A stretch of 64,000 bases of DNA from Aquibacillus sediminis (GTDB lineage: Bacteria > Bacillota > Bacilli > Bacillales > Amphibacillaceae): contig NZ_SZNM01000016.1 of NCBI RefSeq assembly GCF_005870085.1, forward strand, positions 1-64,000, in the 5' to 3' direction. Positions 52,013 to 61,388 of this stretch are shown here, piece after piece (position 1 is the stretch's first letter; each line of letters begins with the position of its first letter). The translations under genes and the position numbers were made by a program. The notes under the pieces are model-generated. The model did not search any database. It saw only the letters and a list, made by a program, of their open reading frames with translations, and had not been told where the DNA came from.

Positions 52013-52576
52013 TTATTCGGTTGGCGATTCCGGTTTTGGAATATAGTTAAAGATTTCTCCTGACTCGACGACGCGAATAAATTGCATTAACCAACGATAA
52101 TAATTTTGTGCATAACGAAGACGTTCAATATCTAAGTCAATTTTATCTATTAATTGTTGGTCATTTGTCGATTGTTGGATTGTTTTTAACTCTTTAATGG
52201 CTTCTTCGGCTTCATCAATATTCGTTTCTGTGTGTTGCCTCCATCTATTACCAAAAAGGGACGTAAAAGATTTATACCAATCTTCTTCTGATTGATACAA
52301 ATCTTTTCGCACCCCTTTTTTAAAAGTAGGTTGAACCATTTTCATTTCTGATAGTGCTCTCACCCCTGTTGACATACTTGTCTTGCTCATTTCCAGGGCA
52401 TCTCTCATATCATCTAATGTCATTGGTCCATCATGAAAGTAAAGTGCACCATAAAGTCTTCCTACTGAAGGTGTGATGCCATACAAGTTCATATTTTTAG
52501 CGATGATTTGTACAAATTTATCAAGAATATATTCGTATCTTGCCCATTCATTATGCTGATTACTGCCCGAAACTGA
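52013..52576 (-). CDS. second GbsR/OpcR-like transcriptional regulator
   Basis: 187 residues from a TTG at 52576, which lies 6 nt after GGAGGG; the longer ATG reading to 52618 has no ribosome-binding site. Blocks MNLYGITPSVGRLYGALYF, LDDMRDALEMSKTSMSTGVRAL and TFKKGVRKDLYQ are typical of GbsR/OpcR and closer to them than the regulator at 46923. GbsR represses choline-to-betaine genes in B. subtilis. No target gene is adjacent, so it probably acts elsewhere. yhaN lies upstream. Confidence 0.9.
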   Translation of the reverse strand, partial: SVSGSNQHNEWARYEYILDKFVQIIAKNMNLYGITPSVGRLYGALYFHDGPMTLDDMRDALEMSKTSMSTGVRALSEMKMVQPTFKKGVRKDLYQSEEDWYKSFTSLFGNRWRQHTETNIDEAEEAIKELKTIQQSTNDQQLIDKIDLDIERLRYAQNYYRWLMQFIRVVESGEIFNYIPKPESPTE

Positions 52577-52667
52577 CAATGCCGACCCTCCAACTAATAG
52601 AATAACTGACTTGTTCAATTATTTAATATATCTTAATATCCGATCATGTTCAATATGAAAAATACGA

Positions 52668-55616
52668 TTATGAAAGAAATTGAATGTCCATCGAACTTTT
52701 ATCTATATCCTTCAGTTGTGATGTGTGACACGTAAACAGAATAATTTGCTGTTCAGTAGAAATCTCTTGTAAGATCGCAAACATTTCAGCTGACCTTGCT
52801 GCATCAAAATGTACAAACGCATCATCCATAAAAAAAGGAAACGTATAGGTTTGATTCAATAATCGACTTAGTGCTAGCCTTAGAGCAATATATAATTGAT
52901 CGTTAGTTCCTTGAGATAATTCAGAAACGTCAAATCTTATTCCTTTATTATCTTCTACTTGAATTCCCTTTCCATTCGTTGGTGGCCACACTTTTATATA
53001 ATTTCTACTGGTTAGTCGTGCTAAATAAATCGACGTCTGTTTAAATACTTGTGGTAAATAATTATCTTGATACAATTGTTTCGTTTTCCCTAACATTTCC
53101 TTTGCCACTTGATAGACAGCCCACTGTTTGGCTTGATCTTTCAATGTATCCACTTCATTATTAAATCGATGCTTCAAATCAGAATAAGTCTCAGATTGTT
53201 CCATTTGGTTAACCAATGACTTCACATCCGATAGTGTTTGACGCTTTTCTTCTAAACTTACTTCTAATCCTTCAAGCTGTTCATCAGTAACCGACAATGC
53301 CTCCTCTAATTCTTCTTTACTCTTAAACTGGCCTTTGGCAACCTGTACTAATTCTTCCTCATGAACAAATGTCCGCAGTTGATAATAAAGCTCTGTAAGC
53401 TTATTTTCTAACTGTTGTCTCTGTTGGTCAATTTCAGCCTTCTGAATAAAAGCCTCTTCATCGAGCACACCTGCTCTTTCCAACAAAGCTGACAGTTCTT
53501 CTTGGAAAGGTTTCATTTGCTGATCAATTTGTTTCTTCTGATCTTTTATTTGTTGCTGCCACTGCATTTGGTATGTTAATTGTTGTTGATTAGCTTGTTG
53601 TTGCTCAACGAAATCTGTTAAATCTGAAATTGGATCCTCTGACCGATTCACATTCAGCTCTTTTAGGAGTTCATATAGTTCAGCTTCAAAATCTAATACT
53701 TCTTGTTGCCAGTTTGTTAATTCTGATCTCTCATCCACTAACTGGTGATGTACAGCTAATAATTGTTGTAGTCGATGGTATAATTTTGGCCAGAAACTTA
53801 CTTCAACCTCTGTTAAGAAAGGATAGTTTTGCATCTGGTTTGCAACTTGTTCATCCAATCTTCTCGAACGCTGGTTAAGTAATCGTTGCCTTTCCTCAAG
53901 ACGTTGTTCTTGCATTGTTAACTGATTCAATTGACTAGTTAAGTTTTCTAATTCCTGCAAACTTTTTTGCTGGTCACTTAGTTGCTTTGCGATTCTTGTC
54001 GCTTCTTCCTCACTAAGGTCAGACACAGTGGGACTTTCCTCCGTGAGCATCTCCTTCATCAAACGGACCGATTGCTTCACCAATACATACTGCCCCATTG
54101 CGATAACAAGGAAGAAACCAGCAAGCCAAACCAATGGTGATGTCGTAGAAATAATACCGATCACAAGAAACAATAGGCTTAGTAACACTCCAACTATTAA
54201 TCCATTCTTTGATTGTTTTTCACGAACATTCCAGTTGTTTCTCCATTTCTTTGCCTGTTTCGATTGTTGCTCGTTCAGCGATTGAACTTGATCATAATGT
54301 CTCTTTTCCTCTAACTTGTTTTTTAATTGGTCATACGTTTCTTTGTCCAATAGATGATCACGCACATTTTTAACTTTTTCCTGCAAGGGACGTTTTTGAT
54401 TAGTTAGTGCTTCTCGTTCATCATTTAATTTGTCACTTTCAAGTTTTAGATGATCCATATCCTGTTTGATGGCATTCCACTGCTCTTCAATGTGGAATGG
54501 AAAGGATAGATTTTCCAAATCATCTTTTTGTAACCCTACATGTAGCTCGTCCAAGTCTTTCTGTATACGTTGTTCAATTTGACCAACTTGACTCTGTTTT
54601 TCTTCCACGTGATTTTTTGCTTGTTGATAGAATGGCACCTTGTCTGCTAAGCGACCCGCTTGCTCTAACATAGCTTGTGGCAATTGTTGCTGTTGTAATT
54701 TACTGATCTGTTGTTCTGTTGTTTGTTGATTTTCTTTTAAAACGGACTGCTCACTTCTTAACGGCATCAGTTGGTCTTTCAGGTGTTGGTAACGTTCTAA
54801 GCCATTTTTAGGAAAACCACTTGTATCTGGAAGGTCTTGTAATTGGATCGTTGTCTTATAATAATCCGCCATTAACGAGGTAGCTTGGATTCGTTTTTCA
54901 AGATCTGACTTATTATTCTTTACATCTTTTATTTTGGTTTGTATTGTTGTTACTTCTTTGGATAAATCATATATTTTCTGCTTTTGCTCACCATAAGTAT
55001 GCTCTTTACTTTCTGCTTCGTTTAATAGCGCATTTATTTGTTCTAGTTCAGCTAACTGTTTATTGATCTCTGGATTTTTTCCTTGTACTTTAAATTGTTG
55101 GTCTAATTGTTTGGATAACTGCTTCTCGGCGGCATAAATTTTGTCTGTACCAGTCATTCCAATACCTAACAAGACATCTCCTAGCTCTTGATCTCCAATC
55201 GTATGCAATTTGCTTAGGTCATTGGAGTCAAAAGAATAAATCGATCTAAAGGTTTCTAAGTCCACACCATTAAGTATGTTTTTTAAGGCTTGTTGATCAT
55301 GCTCGTTTCCGATCGAATCATATACAGTGGCCTCACCATTATTACGATCGTGAATACGCTCAATACTTAATTCACCGTATTGCTCCGTAACAATAGTTAA
55401 ACTCCCTCCCATTCTTCCGCCTGTCTTCGGTAAGAATGCTTGTCTTTTCCTTGGTGGAAGGCCAAACAGCATAAATAATAGAAACTGCCTGATTGTGGAC
55501 TTACCTGATTCATTGTCTCCTGCTATTACGGTAAAAGGATGGTCACTAGTAGAAAACTCGATTGTGTGGTTTTGCCATTTACCAAATCCGTATATATAGG
55601 CACGTTTTATATTCAT
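52668..55616 (-). CDS. yhaN: SbcC-like ATPase YhaN
   Basis: 982 residues. N-terminal Walker A GDNESGKS (33-40). Long coiled-coil arms occupy about 170-900 and are interrupted by a hydrophobic double helix near 465-510 (LIVGVLLSLLFLVIGII...), a feature of YhaN proteins. At the C terminus are FDVSELSQGTNDQLYIALR (ABC signature) and FPFFMDDAFVHFD (Walker B). It pairs with YhaO as an SbcCD/Mre11-Rad50-like complex, probably for DNA end processing. The start overlaps the yhaO stop (ATGA). Confidence 0.92.
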   Translation of the reverse strand: MNIKRAYIYGFGKWQNHTIEFSTSDHPFTVIAGDNESGKSTIRQFLLFMLFGLPPRKRQAFLPKTGGRMGGSLTIVTEQYGELSIERIHDRNNGEATVYDSIGNEHDQQALKNILNGVDLETFRSIYSFDSNDLSKLHTIGDQELGDVLLGIGMTGTDKIYAAEKQLSKQLDQQFKVQGKNPEINKQLAELEQINALLNEAESKEHTYGEQKQKIYDLSKEVTTIQTKIKDVKNNKSDLEKRIQATSLMADYYKTTIQLQDLPDTSGFPKNGLERYQHLKDQLMPLRSEQSVLKENQQTTEQQISKLQQQQLPQAMLEQAGRLADKVPFYQQAKNHVEEKQSQVGQIEQRIQKDLDELHVGLQKDDLENLSFPFHIEEQWNAIKQDMDHLKLESDKLNDEREALTNQKRPLQEKVKNVRDHLLDKETYDQLKNKLEEKRHYDQVQSLNEQQSKQAKKWRNNWNVREKQSKNGLIVGVLLSLLFLVIGIISTTSPLVWLAGFFLVIAMGQYVLVKQSVRLMKEMLTEESPTVSDLSEEEATRIAKQLSDQQKSLQELENLTSQLNQLTMQEQRLEERQRLLNQRSRRLDEQVANQMQNYPFLTEVEVSFWPKLYHRLQQLLAVHHQLVDERSELTNWQQEVLDFEAELYELLKELNVNRSEDPISDLTDFVEQQQANQQQLTYQMQWQQQIKDQKKQIDQQMKPFQEELSALLERAGVLDEEAFIQKAEIDQQRQQLENKLTELYYQLRTFVHEEELVQVAKGQFKSKEELEEALSVTDEQLEGLEVSLEEKRQTLSDVKSLVNQMEQSETYSDLKHRFNNEVDTLKDQAKQWAVYQVAKEMLGKTKQLYQDNYLPQVFKQTSIYLARLTSRNYIKVWPPTNGKGIQVEDNKGIRFDVSELSQGTNDQLYIALRLALSRLLNQTYTFPFFMDDAFVHFDAARSAEMFAILQEISTEQQIILFTCHTSQLKDIDKSSMDIQFLS

Positions 55617-56851
55617 TTTTCCCCATCCTTTAATAAATGGTGTAATAGTAAGTTCTCTGCTTCTGTTTTTATTTCTTGCTGTTCTTGTATGGTTAAAGTT
55701 TGTAAATACTTTCGAGCTCGTCGATGGTTATATAATGGCTGCAAACTGTCCGATACATCTTCTTGTTGATCGAAAGAACGAACAAGTTCTCCAATAAAAT
55801 GGTTTCCTTGCTTCAATTGTTCTCGATCCCAAGTAACGGAATGCTGTAGGCGGATTTTTTGGATAAATACCCATATCGATTCCTTTTCACTACTTTCATT
55901 ATAGTAATCAATTAATTCGTCGATGAATCCTGCTTGCTTCCAATCTTGTAACTGTTTGGCTTCACCTTTTAACTCAACAGTTACAATCGTTTTGCCACAT
56001 AGTTTCTTTACTTCTGATAGTTGTTGTTCAAATAATTGTTCAAGGTCTTGGATTTGTACACAGTTAGAAGCATCCATTTCGATCGTTTCAAAACGGATAG
56101 CTTGTAACGGTTGAAAATGAACGGTACAGTGATTGCGATCCATCTCCACATAGTAACAACCTTTTTCTCCATCCTCTTTTCTAGATCTCCCTTGGGTATT
56201 CCCTGGATAGATAATTGGAGGGTGTTCTTTTAAGATTTGACGTTTATGTATATGCCCTAACGCCCAATAATCAAGATCTTTATCAGTCAAGTCTGAAAGC
56301 TGAAATGGCGCATAGACATCATGTTCCGTATTGCTCGAAATGCTTCCATGTAACATCCCAATATGAAAAGGCGCCTCTCCTGATTTTACATATTCAGCGG
56401 TTTTGTTTTCATCTACAGCTCGTTCAAGGTAGCTAAATCCATAAATTGTAGCCAAGGCATCATCATTTTTTTTATAAGTTATTGGTATAACGTTGTCTTG
56501 GTCAAAAACATACACATTATCGGGATAATCAAAATCAAAAATCCGTCCATTGATATGATCATGGTTCCCGTATGAAACAAACACATCGATGTTATATGCT
56601 TTTAATTGAACAAACGCATCCCGCAGGCGGCTTTGTGCCTTTAAACTTTGCTGTTCTTGATCGAATAAGTCACCAACCATTAACACAAAATCAACTTGCT
56701 TTTCGATTGCATAATCTACTAAATTTTTTAATGCTTGATAAGTACTTTCCTTTACCTCATCAAAAAGGCGTGGTGGTAGATGGCTTAAGCCCACAAATGG
56801 ACTGTCTATGTGTAAATCAGCACAATGAATGAACGATATGGTTTTATTCAT
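55613..56851 (-). CDS. yhaO: SbcD-like metallophosphoesterase YhaO
   Basis: 412 residues from the ATG at 56851, with GGAAGGGAC upstream; the longer frame to 56926 is unsupported. Calcineurin-like motifs in order: HCADLHIDS (D12, H14), VMVGDLFDQ, SYGNHDH, GMLHGS and LGHIHKRQ. It is a probable Mn-dependent nuclease partner of YhaN. B. subtilis YhaO has been reported as a DNA-repair-type exonuclease. It is the first gene of the yhaON pair. Confidence 0.92.
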   Translation of the reverse strand: MNKTISFIHCADLHIDSPFVGLSHLPPRLFDEVKESTYQALKNLVDYAIEKQVDFVLMVGDLFDQEQQSLKAQSRLRDAFVQLKAYNIDVFVSYGNHDHINGRIFDFDYPDNVYVFDQDNVIPITYKKNDDALATIYGFSYLERAVDENKTAEYVKSGEAPFHIGMLHGSISSNTEHDVYAPFQLSDLTDKDLDYWALGHIHKRQILKEHPPIIYPGNTQGRSRKEDGEKGCYYVEMDRNHCTVHFQPLQAIRFETIEMDASNCVQIQDLEQLFEQQLSEVKKLCGKTIVTVELKGEAKQLQDWKQAGFIDELIDYYNESSEKESIWVFIQKIRLQHSVTWDREQLKQGNHFIGELVRSFDQQEDVSDSLQPLYNHRRARKYLQTLTIQEQQEIKTEAENLLLHHLLKDGEK

Positions 56852-57016
56852 CAATATTGGTCCCTTCCGTATTCTTCTATTTATTTCATAGTGTAACAAA
56901 ACAAAAAAACGAATGCACGTTCGCAACGCGATTGTTACTTTTTAATTGTCATTTTTGTGCATACCACTCCGTTCCAGTAAACCATCACTAAACTACCAAA
57001 CACATACTACACAACA

Positions 57017-57048
57017 AAGGCCCGCTCAACCATCGAACGGACCTATAT
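57017..57048 (-). terminator. possible terminator of yhaQP
   Basis: Imperfect arms AGGCCCGCTC and GA.CGGACCT with a short loop, followed on the minus strand by TTTGTTG, just beyond the yhaP stop. Confidence 0.5.
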
Positions 57049-57053
57049 TGTAG

Positions 57054-58325
57054 CTATTCTTTTTTTGACAATTGGATTGCTTGTTTGAAATCTTTTAGCG
57101 AGGTGGAACGACCATACATAAGTACACCACCACGGTAAATTCTTGCACCAATCAATGCCAAAATATAAATCGTGATGACCATGATCACGATGCTCAGCCC
57201 TGTTTCCCAAAACGGAATATCTAACATCCCCACTCGTAAGAACATAAGCATTGGTGTAAAGAAAGGAATATAGGATGTTACCTTGACAAAAGTTGATTCT
57301 GGTGCATTCAATCCAAACATAGCTACCATAAACGCAATAATAATTAGAAAAATAATTGGCAACATTAGTTGGTTCACATCTTCTACTCTACTTACTAGTG
57401 ATCCAACCATTGCTGCAAGTGTTGCATACAGTAAGTAACCGAGTAAGAAAAAGACTAAGGCATAGACAAAAGTAGATGCTGTAACATCTTGTAAACCAAA
57501 ATAGTCAAATACGCCACCAGTTAATTCATTCCGTTTTTGATTTAACATAATAAATCCGACTAAAATAAATAAACCAATTTGCGTCAACCCCACTAATGCC
57601 ACTCCTATGATTTTCGCAAACATTTGTTGAACTGGTGATGCACTTGAAATGAGAATCTCCATCACACGGGACGACTTTTCATTTGCTACGTCCATGGCAA
57701 TCATATTTCCATACGTTAACACAGCGAAATAAAGTAAGAATAACATCACATACACTAGTCCACGTGCTTCATTTAATTCTTCTTCCGTTTTCGTCGTTGG
57801 GTCAACTGCGCCATTATCACTAAGGGATACGACATCAAACTGGACCGGGGATAAGATCTCCTCTACAGTCCCTTGCTCAATTCCTACTTGGTTGGCAGCA
57901 ATTGTCACTTTCATTTGTTGTAAATGTTGTTGGATACTAGCACGTAGCGGATCCATCCCTACATTTTTGGAGTAATAGCTTGCTTCAGGGATACCTTGAT
58001 CCATTGCTGTAATATAAAGGAATGCGTGATACGTATCCTCTCCTACGTCCAGTTTTGCTTCTTCCATTGTTCCTTGGTACTCAATCAGTGATAGACCTTC
58101 ATCCGTTTGCGCTAGATTTTCACGGAGGGAATCATACATTTGATTCGTTTCATCAAGCACCGCGATCTCTGTCTTTGATTCTTCATCACTAAAAAGCTCC
58201 ATGATGGATTGAATATTTGCTAGCCCTATAATAAGTGCAATGGCAATCGCAGTTGTAATGATAAAAGATTTTGTTTTTACTTTGCTCACATACGTATGTG
58301 ATAAAATAATCCAAAATTTATTCAT
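57054..58325 (-). CDS. yhaP: ABC-2 type transporter permease YhaP
   Basis: 423 residues from the ATG at 58325, inside the yhaQ end. An N-terminal helix (about 20-38), a large extracytoplasmic domain to about 185, then five to six hydrophobic helices: the ABC-2/NatB pattern. B. subtilis YhaP has 419 residues. With YhaQ it forms a NatAB-like exporter, possibly for sodium or peptides; the substrate is unknown. Confidence 0.91.
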   Translation of the reverse strand: MNKFWIILSHTYVSKVKTKSFIITTAIAIALIIGLANIQSIMELFSDEESKTEIAVLDETNQMYDSLRENLAQTDEGLSLIEYQGTMEEAKLDVGEDTYHAFLYITAMDQGIPEASYYSKNVGMDPLRASIQQHLQQMKVTIAANQVGIEQGTVEEILSPVQFDVVSLSDNGAVDPTTKTEEELNEARGLVYVMLFLLYFAVLTYGNMIAMDVANEKSSRVMEILISSASPVQQMFAKIIGVALVGLTQIGLFILVGFIMLNQKRNELTGGVFDYFGLQDVTASTFVYALVFFLLGYLLYATLAAMVGSLVSRVEDVNQLMLPIIFLIIIAFMVAMFGLNAPESTFVKVTSYIPFFTPMLMFLRVGMLDIPFWETGLSIVIMVITIYILALIGARIYRGGVLMYGRSTSLKDFKQAIQLSKKE

Positions 58326-59217
58326 AAGAAGCACCAGCCTTTTCGATAAAAATGTCATTTAAGGATGGCTCTTCTAATTCAAACTTTCGGACAAATCCTT
58401 TGCCTTGAATTTCTGCTAAAACTTTTTGTGAAATGGATTCACTTTCAATTTGCAAGGCACACCCCTGTGTGACTGGCTTATAATCAACCACCCCTGGTAG
58501 ATCTTGTAAAAACTCCAAGGGAAAATCAGCATGGATAAATAAATTTTTCTTTCCAAATGAACGTTTTATATCAGTTAATGCTCCATGAACAATTGGTTTT
58601 CCTTGCTGCATAATGCATAAATGCTCACATAACTCCTCCACATGTTCCATTCGGTGTGAAGAAAATACAATCGATGTTCCTTGGTCTTTTAAATCAATTA
58701 CTGCTTGTTTTAACAGTTCTACATTTAATGGGTCAAGTCCAGAAAATGGTTCATCCAATATTAACAGCTTAGGTTTATGTATTACTGCAGATATAAATTG
58801 GATTTTTTGTTGATTCCCTTTAGAAAGTTCTTCAATTTTTTTATCTTTATAATCTGGTACTTTGAATCTGTCCAACCATTCATCCAATTCAGGCAGAACC
58901 TTACTTTTTGGCATGCCACGTAAACGGCCAAGGTAGACAATTTGGTCCTTCACTTTCAACTTCGGATACAATCCTCTTTCCTCTGGTAAATATCCAATTA
59001 AGTCACTTTTATTGTAGCTAATAGGTTGCCCATTCCAATGAATCGAACCTTCTGTTGCATCAAGCAAACCTAATATCATGCGAAATGTTGTTGTTTTCCC
59101 TGCTCCATTTGCGCCTAAAAAGCCAAATATATGCTCTTCAGGTATTTCAAGCGACAGGTTGTCAACAGCTGTAAATGAACCAAAGCGCTTCGTCACCTTT
59201 TCTAAGTGTAAAGTCAT
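58318..59217 (-). CDS. yhaQ: ABC transporter ATP-binding protein YhaQ
   Basis: 299 residues from the ATG at 59217 (GAGAGGAAG upstream). Walker A FLGANGAGKTTTF, signature ELSKGNQQKIQFISA, Walker B LLILDEPFSGLDP and H-loop SSHRMEHVEELC. A C-terminal regulatory domain follows. NatA-like. It overlaps yhaP by 8 bp, so the two form an operon, as in B. subtilis. Confidence 0.95.
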   Translation of the reverse strand: MTLHLEKVTKRFGSFTAVDNLSLEIPEEHIFGFLGANGAGKTTTFRMILGLLDATEGSIHWNGQPISYNKSDLIGYLPEERGLYPKLKVKDQIVYLGRLRGMPKSKVLPELDEWLDRFKVPDYKDKKIEELSKGNQQKIQFISAVIHKPKLLILDEPFSGLDPLNVELLKQAVIDLKDQGTSIVFSSHRMEHVEELCEHLCIMQQGKPIVHGALTDIKRSFGKKNLFIHADFPLEFLQDLPGVVDYKPVTQGCALQIESESISQKVLAEIQGKGFVRKFELEEPSLNDIFIEKAGASYE

Positions 59218-59427
59218 TCGTTTTAACACTTCCTCTCTTTCTACTTTACGATTGATCTATCTTAGTGTTTCATCTTTTTGTAACATCCTCATTTAGAGTC
59301 TTTTCTTATCACACCATTATCATGCTATGGTTAAAGCACTTGTATGTCAATTTTTATTTCAACTTTTACATAAAAAGGAATGAAAGGTATTACATAGAAA
59401 CTATATATATATAAAGGAGTGATTTGT

Positions 59428-59613
59428 ATGGGAAAGTATCACTTAACAGTATTTCAAAAGGATGGGAAAAATCTATTAGATGAAACCTTTGAGGCACCAA
59501 CGAATCAAAAAGCAAAAAGTATTGGCTTGGAGTTACTTGAATCCCATCAGTACACCGACTATACGCACCGCTGTGTTGCACCAGATGGTACCCTTCTCTT
59601 ATTTCAGCGGTAA
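59428..59613 (+). CDS. yhzD: YhzD-like small protein, 61 residues
   Basis: The ATG at 59428 follows AAAGGAG by about 9 nt. A compact beta-alpha-beta pattern: YHLTVFQKDGKNLLDETFEA, then a lysine-rich helix, then THRCVAPDGTLLLFQR. Length and position beside yheA match B. subtilis yhzD. The function is unknown. Confidence 0.8.
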   Translation: MGKYHLTVFQKDGKNLLDETFEAPTNQKAKSIGLELLESHQYTDYTHRCVAPDGTLLLFQR

Positions 59614-59620
59614 AATTCAA

Positions 59621-59664
59621 AAGAAAAGGGTCAGAACCATTTTAATGGACCTGACCCTTTTCTT
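59621..59664. terminator. bidirectional terminator between yhzD and yheA
   Basis: AAGAAAAGGGTCAG / CTGACCCTTTTCTT with a 16-nt loop, between convergent genes. Confidence 0.92.
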
Positions 59665-59666
59665 GT

Positions 59667-60023
59667 TTATTGTTGTTGTTCTGGTTGACCGTAAAGCTCT
59701 TCTAATGGCTTCGTAATGATTTTACTTACATCATTAATTAGAACATTTAAGCGTTGTTCTTGTTCCATTAGTTTTGAAATTTGTTCATGTTGTTGAACAA
59801 GTTCGACAACACCTTTTGCTTTTTCTACTTCTTCTTCTGTAATTTCTTGACCTTGCATTTGTTTTTCTTGCAATTGAATTTGTGTATCACGGAAATCTTC
59901 AAACATTTTCTTAGCAGATTCATCGTTCATTACTGCGTCATATGCTTTCTGTAGCTCTTGAAATTCTTCACTATCTCGGATCGCTTTCTCAAGATCGTAT
60001 GCACTATCGTAAATATTTGCCAT
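59667..60023 (-). CDS. yheA: YlbF/YmcA family protein YheA
   Basis: 118 residues, all-helical. ANIYDSAYDLEKAIRDSEEFQELQKAYDAV is the YlbF-family start, followed by KMFEDFRDTQIQLQEKQMQG and a Gln-rich tail. YlbF, YmcA and YaaT form the RNase Y-associated complex; YheA is a paralogue of unknown role. The ATG follows GAGGAGAG. Confidence 0.9.
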   Translation of the reverse strand: MANIYDSAYDLEKAIRDSEEFQELQKAYDAVMNDESAKKMFEDFRDTQIQLQEKQMQGQEITEEEVEKAKGVVELVQQHEQISKLMEQEQRLNVLINDVSKIITKPLEELYGQPEQQQ

Positions 60024-60159
60024 AATTAAAAACTCTCCTCATTTCAATAAAATAATCGTACCGAACAAACGCTACCAACCTACTATAACAAACACAAATA
60101 ACGATGTATAGTGTTAGCGTAGTAAAATTGCAACTCGATACTTTCGTCTATTACCAGTC

Positions 60160-61296
60160 TTAACCAATAACTACGACAATTAAACCTTGAATCAATCCAA
60201 TTGCTCCTCCTAATAACGCCCCTAAATAGGTAATTAGTTTAAACTCTTTTTTGGAGATAGCAAGAATCAGTTGTTCCACACGTTCTACTGGGAAGGATTC
60301 CACTTGTTTTTCAACAACTTCTTCTAATCCAAACTTTTCCATAATCACATCTAAACGCTGCTCCAATACCGCTAGCGTTTTAGTAATCAAGGTCGGTAAA
60401 ATATGGGATAATAACTGTTCTTTTATCGGAGTTGTCCACTGCTTAACGGTAGACGTAAGCCATTTCTCCAACGGTAAACTGTTCGATGCTAGTTTCCCTA
60501 ATGCTTTTCCAATTGATTGGGCGTCAAATTTTTCCTCAATTGTTCCTAACGGTTGATTGATGATTTTTTCAAATTCATTTTGCAACAATTGAGCTATCAT
60601 TTGCTTGGTATCGGTCGAACGAACATAGTCCACGATGATCGGGTGGATTTGCTCACTCAATCCTTCATTCCCCATAAAAGAAGAAATCATATTTCCTAAA
60701 AAGCCTTTACCTTCTAAGTAAGAATCAATCATTTCACCAATTTTCACTTTTGCATCCTCACTGTCTACATACGTTACCAGTTGTTGTTGGACATACGTTG
60801 CAGCTCGATCTATCTGTTGATCCGCATTAGCAAGCCAATCAGCGCTTATTAATTCTTTAACAGGAGTTGCTCTGCGCTCTTTCAAAAACTGTTGGAACTG
60901 TGCTTCTGTCCAATTGGAGATTTTTTCTCGCAATTGGGGTTCGTTCAAATATACCCCAATTTTAGCTAGTGCCTCCTGTGCAGTAGTTTCAGTTTCGAGC
61001 AAGCGTGTAACTTCTGATTGTGCCCATACAGTTAGCTGTTGTTGAAACTCTGCTTGTCCAAATTTTCTTTTTAGACCTTCGGGCGTTAGTAAATGTTCCA
61101 CCACCATTTTTCCTAACTGTTGGGCCAATTCTTGTCTACGTTTTGGTATAAGTCCCGGTGTTAATGGAACTCTCCACTTCCCTATGTATTTTGGTTCATA
61201 TGGGCGAAATAACATTTTGATTGCTAATGAATTCGTTATCCCACCGATAATGGCACCGATGATCACCATGGTCACGATGATGAATAAAAGTTGCAT
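60160..61296 (-). CDS. yheB: DUF445 membrane protein YheB
   Basis: 378 residues, B. subtilis YheB length 377. A hydrophobic helix lies at each end: the N-terminal IIGAIIGGITNSLAIKMLFRP with the conserved NSLAIKMLFRP motif, and the C-terminal LGALLGGAIGLIQGLIVVV. A long helical region between them lies outside or inside the cell. The function is unknown. It lies upstream of yheA on the same strand. Confidence 0.92.
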   Translation of the reverse strand: MQLLFIIVTMVIIGAIIGGITNSLAIKMLFRPYEPKYIGKWRVPLTPGLIPKRRQELAQQLGKMVVEHLLTPEGLKRKFGQAEFQQQLTVWAQSEVTRLLETETTAQEALAKIGVYLNEPQLREKISNWTEAQFQQFLKERRATPVKELISADWLANADQQIDRAATYVQQQLVTYVDSEDAKVKIGEMIDSYLEGKGFLGNMISSFMGNEGLSEQIHPIIVDYVRSTDTKQMIAQLLQNEFEKIINQPLGTIEEKFDAQSIGKALGKLASNSLPLEKWLTSTVKQWTTPIKEQLLSHILPTLITKTLAVLEQRLDVIMEKFGLEEVVEKQVESFPVERVEQLILAISKKEFKLITYLGALLGGAIGLIQGLIVVVIG

Positions 61297-61388
61297 TTGT
61301 ATCGACCTCTCTCATTTTTTGCTGTTCTTAGTATAATAGGTTGGTCATGACTTGAAAAGTTTTACATATATATAGAATAGAAAATTGT

